From Anaerolineales bacterium (lineage in GTDB: Bacteria > Chloroflexota > Anaerolineae > Anaerolineales > UBA11579), in NCBI GenBank assembly GCA_020059485.1, contig JAGVCA010000016.1, forward strand, positions 115,890-179,889: a stretch of 64,000 nucleotides of DNA, given 5' to 3'. Below are positions 31,305-42,600 of the stretch, piece by piece; the stretch's first letter is position 1; the number at the start of each line of letters is the position of its first letter. A model generated the notes under the pieces. The model saw nothing but the letters and a program-made list of their open reading frames with translations, made no database searches and was not told where the DNA came from. The translations under genes and the position numbers were made by a program.

Positions 31305-32906
31305 ATGACTGAACCTACAAAAACTCTGGCGGTCAGCCCGCACCTCTCTGCCAACGGGCATGCCAAGTCCGCCTTACCCCCAGCCTTCGCCCTGACGGAG
31401 ATCCATACCGCCCTGCGGCAAATGGACACACCGTTCGCGGTGATTGAAAAGAACGGTCAGGTTGGCCTGGCCGGGACGGATACCACCGAAGGCCGCCTGC
31501 TGGGCTGGCTGCCGGCTGTCACCCCGGAAACCCTCGGCGACCCGGCTTTCCGTAAGGCTTACGGCACGCGCTATTCGTACTACGCCGGCGCGATGGCCAA
31601 CGGCATCGCCTCCGCCGAACTGGTGATCGCCCTCGGTCAAGCCGGTTTCATGGGCTCGTTCGGCGCAGCCGGCCTCGGTCCGGACCGAATCAACCCGGCC
31701 ATTGACGCCATCCGGGCTGCCCTTGGCCCGGAAGGCAACTACGCCTTCAACCTGATCAACAGCCCGAACGAACCTTCGATGGAAGCCCGCGCCGCCCGGT
31801 TGTATATCGACCGCAAAGTGCGCATCGTCGAGATTTCGGCCTATGTCGATCTGACCATCCCGCTGGTGCACTACCGCCTGGCCGGGCTGGAGGAGAACCC
31901 CGATGGCTCGATCCGCATGCGCAACCGGATCATCGCCAAACTCTCCCGACGCGAGGTCGCCCGGCTGTTCCTCTCCCCCGCGCCGGAGGACATCATCCAG
32001 CACCTGCTGGCCGAAGGCCAGATCACAGAAAAACAGGCCGAAATGGCCCGCCGCGTCCCGGTCGCGGACGACATCACCGTGGAAGCCGACTCCGGCGGGC
32101 ACACCGATAACCGCCCGCTCGTGGCGATGATGCCCGGGATGATCGCACTACGCAATCAACTGCAAGCCGAATACCGTTACCCCGTCCCGGTGCGGATCGG
32201 ATCTGCGGGCGGCATCAACACGCCCGAGGCTGCCCTGGCCGCTTTCATGATGGGCGCGGCTTATATCACCACCGGCTCGGTCAACCAGTCCACCCTCGAA
32301 GCCGGTACCTCCGACCATACCCGCCGCCTGCTGGCCGAAGCCTCCATGGCGGATGTCACCATGGCTCCCTCCTCCGACATGTTCGAGATGGGCGTCCGGG
32401 TCCAGGTGCTCAAACGCGGCACGATGTTCCCGATGCGGGCCCAGAAGCTGTACGATCTGTACACCCGCTACCCGACCTGGGATGACATCCCCGAGGACGA
32501 GCGTGCCAAGCTGGAAAAGACCGTCTTCCGGCGCTCTTACGCCGAAGTATGGGAAGGCACGAAGGCCTTCTTCCAGGAGCGCGACCCGCGTCAGAACGAA
32601 CGCGCCGAAAGGGACCCGCACTATCAGATGGCGCTGGTCTTCCGCTGGTATCTGGGGTTAAGTTCGCGCTGGTCGAACGTCGGTGAAGCCGGCCGGGAAC
32701 TGGACTACCAAGTGTGGTGCGGTCCGGCGATGGGCGCTTTCAATGACTGGGTGCGCGGCACAATCCTCGAATCCCCCGAAAACCGCCGCGTGGCCGATAT
32801 CGCCCTGCAGATCATGACTGGGGCAGCCTACCTTTCCCGGGTACGCGCCCTGCAGCACTTCACCAGCGATCTGCCCCCCGAGATGCAGATATATTTGCCT
32901 GAATAG
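31305..32906 (+). CDS. pfaD: PfaD-type enoyl reductase (2-nitropropane dioxygenase-like, PUFA/polyketide biosynthesis)
   Basis: 533 aa; GQAGFMGSFGAAGLGPDRI, RIGSAGGINTPEAALAAFMMGAAYITTGSVNQSTLEAGTSDHTRRLLAEASMADVTMAPSSDMFEMGVRVQVLKRGTMFPMRAQKLYDLY. Confidence 0.93.
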   Translation: MTEPTKTLAVSPHLSANGHAKSALPPAFALTEIHTALRQMDTPFAVIEKNGQVGLAGTDTTEGRLLGWLPAVTPETLGDPAFRKAYGTRYSYYAGAMANGIASAELVIALGQAGFMGSFGAAGLGPDRINPAIDAIRAALGPEGNYAFNLINSPNEPSMEARAARLYIDRKVRIVEISAYVDLTIPLVHYRLAGLEENPDGSIRMRNRIIAKLSRREVARLFLSPAPEDIIQHLLAEGQITEKQAEMARRVPVADDITVEADSGGHTDNRPLVAMMPGMIALRNQLQAEYRYPVPVRIGSAGGINTPEAALAAFMMGAAYITTGSVNQSTLEAGTSDHTRRLLAEASMADVTMAPSSDMFEMGVRVQVLKRGTMFPMRAQKLYDLYTRYPTWDDIPEDERAKLEKTVFRRSYAEVWEGTKAFFQERDPRQNERAERDPHYQMALVFRWYLGLSSRWSNVGEAGRELDYQVWCGPAMGAFNDWVRGTILESPENRRVADIALQIMTGAAYLSRVRALQHFTSDLPPEMQIYLPE

Positions 32907-32937
32907 ATAATTTGTGGATGGAATGCGACCAGACCGT

Positions 32938-33669
32938 TCAGTCTGTCTTTAGCTGTATGATACTCCCGGCAGTGAGTTCGTCGCCTGAGAAGGCTGCGGC
33001 CAGCGTAAGCACAAAAACCCCCTCTCTGCGCCAGAACAACCGGCAGTGCGGGAAGCCTTCAACCCGGGCCTGATACTTTAGTTGTTCCCAGTCCTCGCCG
33101 CGGCCAACGCCCTCTGCAACAATCTCGATGGCACGCGAATCCAGCCGCAGCCCCTTCTGCCAGGCCTTCAGCACGGCTTCCTTGGCGTTCCAGATCAGCG
33201 TCACGAGCAAATCCCGCGCCTCGCCCTCCAGCGACAATGCCAACTCAGCTTCGTTTGCCGTGAAAAAATCCCGGATGAAGACTTCTTCTCTGGGTTCGAC
33301 CCATTCCAGGTCGATCCCGACCGTGCCTGCCTCACCGGGCAGAAAAGCACACGCTGCCATCCCCCGGCTGTGGGTGATCGACAGGCAGCCAGCCGACTGT
33401 GCGCCGCGCACATACGGCGCGCCCTCCGGGGCATTCTCGATCGCCAGCGCAGTAAAAGGCACCCCTTCCCACGGCATCCCCGGTGCGGTCAGCAGCCGTT
33501 TGGCGGTCCACCGGCCATGCAGCCATTCGTCCCGCCGCTTGGCGACCGCCATCTGCCGCCACTTCTCCAGTTCCGAGGGGTACAGGATCCTGGCGGCAGA
33601 ATCAATCAGGGAGGGGAGCAACTCCCCTCCCTCCAGGTTCCAGTAGATGTGACCGGGGTCAGCCGTCAA
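32938..33669 (-). CDS. 4'-phosphopantetheinyl transferase
   Basis: 243 aa; LSITHSRGMAACAF, VGIDLEWVEPRE, LIWNAKEAVLKAWQKGLR. Confidence 0.93.
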   Translation of the reverse strand: MTADPGHIYWNLEGGELLPSLIDSAARILYPSELEKWRQMAVAKRRDEWLHGRWTAKRLLTAPGMPWEGVPFTALAIENAPEGAPYVRGAQSAGCLSITHSRGMAACAFLPGEAGTVGIDLEWVEPREEVFIRDFFTANEAELALSLEGEARDLLVTLIWNAKEAVLKAWQKGLRLDSRAIEIVAEGVGRGEDWEQLKYQARVEGFPHCRLFWRREGVFVLTLAAAFSGDELTAGSIIQLKTD

Positions 33670-33670
33670 A

Positions 33671-36600
33671 TCAACCCCCCACCAGCCTTCTCAGCGGCGC
33701 ACGCTGGGCCTCGGCGATCTGCAGCGAGGTCTCCGCAGTGCGGTAGTCCTCCATCTCCAGATACACCCGCCCGTTGGCATCCACCACCCGGGAACTGAAC
33801 GAAAGCCCATGCCCATTGTCAGACTTGCGCACCTCGGCAAATACCGGTACGCCATTCACTTCCCGTCGGTACAGACGGACCCGGCCGATCGAGTGTGGCA
33901 GGCTGAGTGCGCCTTTCAGCCCGATCTCCCAGATGCCGGCCGTTTGCAAGCACAGCTCCAGCAGGATCGGAGTGGTATCCAGCGAAACCGGCCGGGAGGT
34001 GATCTCCGGTAAATTGTTGCGCAGTTTCCCCAGCAGCTGGTCGCCGGACTTTTGCACGCCTTCCAGCACCTGGAATGCCGGGCCGTGGAAGTACAGCTCG
34101 TAGATCGTTTCGCCATTCACAGTCTCGCTGCCGTTCCAGATCGGCGGTGTCGAGAGCGATTCCGGCATCGGCTGGTGCGCCGGGCTCAGGTTCACCCTCC
34201 CGGAGAAGTGCCGCACCAGCGCGTCCTTGTCCTTCTCCAGCCGGGATGGCGAGGCTGATTCCAGCGTGACCGCAACAACCAGGCCATCCTGCTCCCACAG
34301 CGGCATCGCCTTCCAGATGATGTGGCGAGGCTCATTGCGGTAAAACTTGAACGGGGTCAGGAACTGGATCTGCTCCAGCCCCATGACGCGGAACCCGCCG
34401 GATGAACCGCTGCCGAGCACGCTGGCGATATGCTGCGCCGCCACGGCAAACCCTTCGATTCCCATCACGCCGGGCAGCAGCGGAGTCCCGTTCATCGTGT
34501 GGTCCCGCAGGAAGGGCTCATCAACCGGGTCCAGTGTGACCTCGAGGGTCACGCCGGCGGCGGGATCAAAGCCCGAGACGCTGCTCAGCATGATATGGGG
34601 CGGGTTGCCGCTGCGCAAGGCCAGGTTGGCAGCCTCAAGGTCAAGGGTAGACTTCTGCTGGTTGATCTCCTCCAGCGCACCGAGCGACCCGGCCAGCAAG
34701 ACCTCGTGCCCGCTGCCGTAAACCAGTTCCTGGTACACCAGCGGCGCGCCGGTCTCCGGAGCGATCATTTCGATCCCGGCCTGCTCCATCAGCCAAGGCG
34801 TGCTGCCCCGGCTGGCCATGCCTACCTCCGCCCAGGCGCCCCAATCCAAAGCGGTCGCCCGCATCCCAGTGTGAGCCTGGGTCAAGATCGAAGCAAACTT
34901 GGCCAGCAAGTCATTAGCGGCAGAGTAGTCGGTCTGACCGGTATTGCCAAACCGCCCGGCGATCGACGAAAACATCACCACCGCCCGCGGCATCACACGC
35001 ACCTGCTGCATGGCCTTGTACAGGTTGACCAACCCAGTGGCTTTTACTTCCACGGTCTGCCGGAATTCTTCCAGCGGTTTGCGCCGCAGCTTGCGGCTGC
35101 GCTCAAACCCGGCGGCATGCAGCAGCACATCGATCCGGCCTTCTTCCTGAGCCACCTTGCGGACGGCCCGATCGACGGCTTCGCGGTCAGTGACATCGCC
35201 AACCAGATAAATTGTTTTACCACCGATCCGCTCGATCTCGGCCATTGCATCGATCGTGGCTGCCGTCCGGGAGAGCGCTTCCAGGCGGTCGCGCACCTGC
35301 ACCGGGGTCGGCTTTTCGCCATCGGGATTGGTCTGGGATAGCCAGCGGGTTTGCAGATCCTGCGGGGATTTCCGCAGCAGTGCCAGGTCCGGGTCATCGG
35401 ACGGGGGGAGCGGTGAACGCCCCATCAGGTAGAACCGGCCCCGGGTCTTCTTCGCCAGGTCCAGCAGGATCGGCAGGGTGATCCCGCCCGTCCCGCCGCT
35501 GACCAGGAAGACCGCACCTTCGGGCAGCGGTTGCTGCTCTTCCAGGTGAAGCGGCCGCTCTGCCAGAGTGATCGAGAAGCGCTGGCCTTCATGGTAGCCG
35601 ACCTCTACCGCGGCTCGATCATGAAGGGTCTCGGATATCAGTGCATCCGCCACGCTGACCGCATCCACGGATCGATCAAAGTCGACCACTTTGGCCAGAG
35701 TCTCGCTTCGTTCCATCGCCAGGGCCTTGGTAAAACCGCTGATCCCGGCCCCACTGGCAGCCGCCCCGCGCTTGTCGTACCCGTGGAAGCCGCCCGTGCG
35801 CGTCGCCGTCACCAGGAAGCAATCCTCAGGAAGGGTTTTCATCAGTTCGAACAAGGGCACCAACCGGTGATCGATCAGCGCATCCCACTGCTGTGGATCC
35901 ATCTCGGCAAAAGCCGGTTCGGGGTCCAGGCCGGTCAGGTAGAAAACGCCCGAGACCGGTCCGCCGGCCAGCCAGTTTTCGGCGCTGGCGATCAGCCGCT
36001 GGACGTTCTCGGCCCGGATGGTCACAGCCTGTACCTTGTGTGCCGCCAGCCGTTTGACCAGCTCGGCAGCCGCGCCGGACTGGTCTTCAACAACCATCAC
36101 CCGGCTGTCCGCATCCAGCTGGACGCCGGTCGGCAAGCACAGGTCGGCACGCGGCCGCAGGATCGGGACCGGCACCCGCCGGGCGATCTCCTGTACCGGG
36201 CTCGTGTTGGTCTCAGCATCATTGGCTGCATGCGTCTCAATTGGGCTTGCATTTTCTACAGCAGGCATTTCAGCCGGCACGGTCTCCACCGCAGCCGGCG
36301 CGCCCAGGTTCTCCATCACGAACCTGATCACCTTTTCAAGCGTGTTGTAGTCCACCAGACGCAGGTCCTCGCGCCGCGGGATGCCGTAGTGCTCACGCGC
36401 TGTGGCGAACAGCTCGGCCTGCTTGACGGTGTCGATCCCCAGGTCAGCCTCAAGGTCCAGGCCCAGGTCGAGGATCTCGATCGGGTAGCCGGTCTTCTCA
36501 CTGACCAGATTGAGGACGAAGTCCTTGACCTGCTCGCGGTCACCGGATGCTGCCGGCGCAGGTACAGAGGCGGGTTCAGGTTTCGACTCGGTGACAGGCA

Positions 36601-39600
36601 CAGGAGCAGCAGGCAATTCAGCCGGCACGGTTTCCACCGCAGCCGGCGCGCCCAGGTTCTCCATCACGAAGCCGATCACCTTTTCGAGTGTGTTGTAGTC
36701 CACCAGACGCAGATCCTCGCGCCGCGGGATGCCGTAGTGCTCGCGCGCTGTGGCGAACAGCTCGGCCTGCTTGACGGTGTCGATCCCCAGGTCGGCTTCC
36801 AGATCCAGACCCAGGTCGAGGATCTCGATCGGGTAGCCGGTCTTCTCGCTCACCAGTTTGAGGACGAAGTCCTTGACCTGCTCACGGTCGGCAGATGCCA
36901 CCGGCACTGCCACCGGTGCAACCACCGGGGTTTCCAGTGTAGTTGCGGGCACCGGCTCAGGTTGGGAAACTGGTTCCGTTGCTACCGGTGCTGCTGCTGG
37001 CGCAGTCTCCACCGCCGCCGCCGCACCCTGATTCTCCATCACGAAGCCGATTACCTTTTCGAGTGTATTGTAGTCAACCAGGCGCAGGTCCTCGCGCCGC
37101 GGGATGCCGTAGTGCTCACGCGCCGAGGCAAACAGTTCGGCCTGCTTGACGGTGTCGATCCCCAGGTCGGCTTCAAGGTCCAGGCCCAGGTCGAGGATCT
37201 CGATCGGATAGCCGGTCTTCTCGCTGACCAGGGCAAGCACATAATCCTTCACCTGCTCGCGGTCGGCAGATGCTGCCGGCGCAGGGACAGAGGCGGGTTC
37301 AGGTTTCGACTCAGTGACCGGCACAGGAGCAACAGGCGTTTCAGCCGTCACGGTTTCCACCACCGCCGCCGCACCCTGATTCTCCATCACGAAGCCGATT
37401 ACCTTTTCGAGTGTGTTGTAGTCAACCAGGCGCAGGTCCTCGCGCCGCGGGATGCCGTAATGCTCGCGCGCCGAGGCGAACAGCTCGGCCTGCTTGACGG
37501 TGTCGATCCCCAGGTCGGCTTCCAGGTCCAGGCCCAGGTCAAGGATCTCGACCGGGTAACCGGTCTTCTCGCTGACCAAGTTGAGGACAAAGTCCTTGAC
37601 CTGCTCGCGGTCAGCAGATACTGCCGGCACAGGTACAGGGGCTTCCGGTGCAGTTGCGGCCACCAGTTCAGGTTGGGGGACAGGTTTCGTTGTCACCGGG
37701 GCTGCTGCTGGCGAAGTCTCCACCACCGGCGCGCCCTGGTTCTCCATCACGAAGCCGATCACCTTTTCGAGTGTGTTGTAGTCCACCAGACGCAGGTCCT
37801 CGCGCCGCGGTATGCCGTAGTGCTCACGGGCCGAGGCAAACAGTTCGGCCTGCTTGACGGTGTCGATCCCCAGGTCAGCTTCCAGGTCCAGGCCCAGATC
37901 GAGGATCTCGACCGGGTAACCGGTCTTCTCACTCACCAGGTTGAGGACAAAGTCCTTCACCTGCTCGCGGTCGGCGGATACTGCCGGCGCAGGTACAGGG
38001 GCGGGGTCGGGTTTCGACGCAGTGACAGGCAACGTAGCAGTCTTCGGTTGGACAGCCGGCGTTGATCCCGCTATTTCAGTCGCTTCTTGCGGCGTGGGGG
38101 CCCATTTACTCGGACCGGTGCCGTACTGCCAGGAAGACCGCAATGGCGTGAGTTGGGGGACGCCCTGATCGGCGACCCGCAGTGTGCGCTGGACGACCTC
38201 CATAGATGCCTCGGGATATCCAGCCGCTGCCGCCAGCCACTTTTGATAGACCGGCTGATCTACCCGGGACTCAGCCCCGGGGATCCGGCGGAACAGTGCC
38301 ATGGCGATCTGAGAACCAAAACCGGCGCCCAGCCGCAGCGCGTAATTAACTTGTTTCTTCCCGGCGTCTCTTGTCAGGTTCAGGTCGCCGAGGTCCGGGT
38401 CGGGCTGGAAATCAGCGTTCAGGTTAGCGATTGGCGGGACGATCGAATGCTCCAGGCCTTTGACCGCCACCACATCCTCGATCCCGACGCCCATGGTATG
38501 CCCGGTGTATCCCTTGGTGTTGGTGATCATCACCTGGTTGGCGCTCTCAGCAAAGGTGCCGCGCAGCGCCTTGATCTCGGCCGCCGCGCTGCCGCCCCGG
38601 GCAGGGGTGTAGGTTTCATGGGACATAAACATCGTCTCAGATGCGATCCGGTGCCGGTCGATCCCAAACAGCCGCTCGGCTTTGTCCATCAGCCGCTGCA
38701 TGATCTCATTGACATGCTCGACCTCCAACCGGGTGCCGTGGTAGGCGCTGTTGGCGATCTCGGTTGAAAGCACCTCGCAAATTCCGCGCATTCCGCGCTC
38801 GTCCACTGCATCCTGCGATTCCACCACCAGGGCGGCCGCACCCATTCCGGGGATCATCCCGTTACGGCGCAGATCAAAGGGGAGCGCTGCCAGACGAAGG
38901 TCCCCCTCCGTGGTGGTCGCGCCGGTCGCCAGCAGCCCGGTCCCCACCCAGGAGACCAGGTCGCCGCTGGTGACGTCATCCCCGGCCACCACGATCACCC
39001 GGCGGGCGCGCCCGGTCCGGATCCAATCTTCGGCGATGGCGATGGCATGGGTGGTGGTAGCGCAGGCGGCATTGACTGCCGTGTTCGGCCCGCGCGCCCC
39101 GATGTACTCGGCGAACTGGGAATGCCCCATATTCAGGATCCGGAAGATGAACTTGCGGTCGAAGCGGTAATTCAGAGCCGCCATTTCTGCTTCCAGGATC
39201 GCAAGCTGCTTTTCAATGGCTGGCTGTTGGGCACCGCTGGTATCCTGCATCAGGTCTCGCAGCAGGTTGATCTTTTCCAGCAGGATCTGATGTTCGCCGT
39301 ACTTGCGGGTCTCTTCCGCCAGCCGGTCCAGGCCGGGGAAGGCAGAACCAAAGATCACACCGGTCTCATCGGCCAGGCCCTCAGGCAGCATCCAGCGCAG
39401 CGGCAGATAGCCGCCGGTGCTGGTCGGTTTGTATCGCATAACAAGGGGGATGCCGGCATCCCGCAGGGCTTCGATCCCCGCGCCGATCGCCAGCTGGGTA
39501 CTGATATCCAGCGCATCGACGCGGTCAGTATTCACGCCGAACTCGTCCGTCAGGTCAAATTTGCCGCGTTGTCCGGCCAGCTTGAGGGTCTGGTCAAGTG

Positions 39601-42600
39601 AGTCGATCATCACCATCTCAGCGCCATTATCGCCCTTTTGGAGGCGAGTGATCCGCCGGTCAAGCATTTCCTGGCGGACATCATCCGGCAGACCTTCGAT
39701 CCGGGATGATCCTTGCAAGATCTCGAGGATATTCTCATCACTGAACACATGCCGGTCGCGTCCCGGCAGACCCAGACCAGCGCCGCTGATGACCACCGAA
39801 CCGGTCAGTGGGGGATACTGGCTGTCCTGCTCGATTCGCGGCTGTTGTCCCGCCTGTAGCGGCGTTCCAGCAGTTACTGCAGCCGCCTGCCCCACTGCCT
39901 GCGTGGTCTGCATTTTCTCCGGGATCCCCAACCCGGCGGCATACAGGCTGCACAGCGCTTCGTGGAAGCTGGTCGTGCCGCCCTTTCGGCCGTGGTTGGT
40001 CGCCACAATCGTAACATCCGGGAACTCTTTCAGGATGTCACGCGACAGCGAACTCAGCACCCGCTTCGGGCCGGATTCAACAAAGATTCGGGCACCCGCG
40101 TCATACAGAGCGCGCACGCCCTTAACAAACTGCACCGGCGAGGCAATATGGTCGGAGAGGAGTTCGAGCATCTCGGCTTGCGAGTCCGGGTACATTTGCC
40201 CGGTCACATTGGCTGCGATCGGCAGGCGCGGAGGCTGCAGATTCATGGTCTCCAGCATCTTGCGCAGCACGGCGCTGGCCGGCGCAACGATCCGGGTGTG
40301 GAAGGCATGCGATACCGGGATCTTGACCGCCCGGATGCCGGCGGCGTCAAAGGCGGCCACGGCCTGATCGACCGCTTCCGTCGCTCCGCCAACCACGCAC
40401 TGCACCGGGCTGTTGATGTTGGCCAGCACCACATAGCCATCGATCCCCGCCAGGATCTCTTCTACCTTCTCGATCGGGGCGGACACAGCTGCCATACAAC
40501 CGTTGTCATCGACTTCCAGTTGGGACATCGCCCGGCCGCGGGCGCTGACCACCTCAAGGCCTTCCTTGAAAGTGATCGAACCGGCCGCTACCAGGGCAGC
40601 ATATTCGCCCAGGCTGTGGCCGATCAGCATATCGGGCCGGATGTGATATGTCTCCATCAGACGGAACATGGCCATATTGGCGGTCAGGATCGAGGGCTGG
40701 GTGATGGTCGTATCGCTGAGCTTCTTCTCGACCTCTTTGATCCGCTCCTCGTCCTCACTGTCCACGAAGATGTAGTCGGTGATGGGGCGGCCGAGGTGCG
40801 GTTCCATGATCACATCCGCCTCGGCATAGGTCTCAGCCACCACCGGAGCCATCTCGGAGATATCGCGCATCATATTGGCATACTGCGAACCCTGCCCCGG
40901 GAACAGGAAGGCGACCTTGCCGGGTGTGCCTTCACCATAGTAGATCCCATGGGCGGTATAGGCTTGCCAGGGCGTATCTGGCGCGCTTTCCAGCGCTTTG
41001 GCGGCCCGGACCATCCGGTCGCGCAGCTGGTCGGCTTCGCTGTAACTGATCGCCAGCCGGAACGTTTTCCGCAGCTGGTCCGGCGAGGGCGGGACACTCT
41101 CCGGCAGCCAACCGCCGGCCACCTGACCGGAAATTGCGTTCAGCTGGGAGGACAGATCGGCCAGGGATTCCCCGGCCAGGAAGACCATCCCGGCAAACAG
41201 GCGCGGGGCGGCAGCGAACTCAGGTTGTGCCGCGGTCGGAGCGGCCGTTGCCATCACCGGGGCAGGTTCTGGCTGGCTTTCCGCCTGAGCGGGCACAGCC
41301 AGGCTGAATTTATCACTGGTCAGCAGCCCGGGGACATATTCCTCCATCACCAGATGGAAGTTGGTGCCACCAAACCCGAACGAACTGACCCCCGCCCGCC
41401 GGACCTCGCCAGCCGGTTTCTCCCACGGCTCGGTTTCCGTGATCACCCGGAACGGCAGTTGGTCGAAGGGAATATCCGGGTTCGGACGATGGAAGTTGGC
41501 CGAAGGAGCCAGCACTTTTTCGTGCAGGCTGTAGATCACCTTCAGCATCCCGGCCGCGCCGGAAGCAGATTTAAGGTGCCCGACATTGGATTTAACCGAA
41601 CCCAGGCCGATCGAACCGGCCGACAGCCCAGCCTGGCCGAAGACTGCCGCCAGGCTCCTGACCTCGACCACATCTCCTACTTTGGTCGAGGTGCCGTGAC
41701 CTTCGATTAAACCGACACTGGTTGGCGACACGCCAACATTCTTCCAGGCCCGTTCGATCGACAACTGTTGGCCTGAGGGGTTCGGTGCCGTGATGCCTTT
41801 ACCCTTGCCATCACTGGAAGAGCCAATCCCGCGGATCACCGCATAGATCTTGTCCTGGGCGCGTTCCGCATCCTCCAGCCGCTTCAGCAGGAAGACCGCC
41901 GCACCCTCACCCATCACAAAACCATTGGCCCCCTCGGCATACGGGCGGGAGCCATCCGCGCTGAGCGCGCCGATCTTGCAGAATTTGACAAACGAGGCTG
42001 CGCCGTTGTTGCGGTCCACGCCGCCGGTCAGCACTGCATCAAACTGATGGTTGAGCAGCCCATCGACGGCACCCTGCAAAGCGGCGAGCGAAGATGCACA
42101 CGCCGCGTCGGTGACGAAATTCGCGCCGGAAAAGTTGAACACATTCGCCACCCGTCCGGCAATGATGTTGGCCAACTCGCCAGGCATCGTATCCTCGGTG
42201 ATCTCAGGGGTGCTGGACCGGATGGAAGATGTTATGCCGTCCACCAGCGCTTGCTGCAGTTCCGGCGAAAGCGTCTGGAAGGCATCCAGATCGGCCAACG
42301 CTTTGGTAAAGCGCGGGATGTGGATCCGCAGGTTGGTGCGGTAATGCTTCTCACCGGCCAGCGAATTGCCGAGGATCACCGCCACGCGTTCCGGGTCCAT
42401 CGGCCGGTCGGGGTAACCGTAATCCAGCAATGCTTCCCGGCTGGCGGCGATAGCCCATTTCTGACTGTCATCCATGCTGTTCAGCACACTGGCCGGGATC
42501 AGGATCCCCCATTTGATCGGGTCAAAATGGAAATCCCGTACCCAGCTGCCGATCTTGCTGTAGGTCTTGTCCGGCGCAAGGGGGTCCGGGTCATAATATA

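Noticed and set aside
36310-37965. Regularly spaced repeats considered as CRISPR or satellite DNA
   Set aside because: Period ~348-375 bp, in frame and encoding ACP domains; far too long for CRISPR.
35531-38065. 844-aa plus-strand ORF with repetitive peptides over the ACP region
   Set aside because: Antisense shadow of the ACP repeats in a high-GC gene; composition is Arg/His-rich and no recognisable domain; the minus-strand frame has unmistakable ACP/KR motifs.
39962-41710. 582-aa plus-strand ORF opposite the AT/KS region
   Set aside because: Shadow ORF of the megasynthase.
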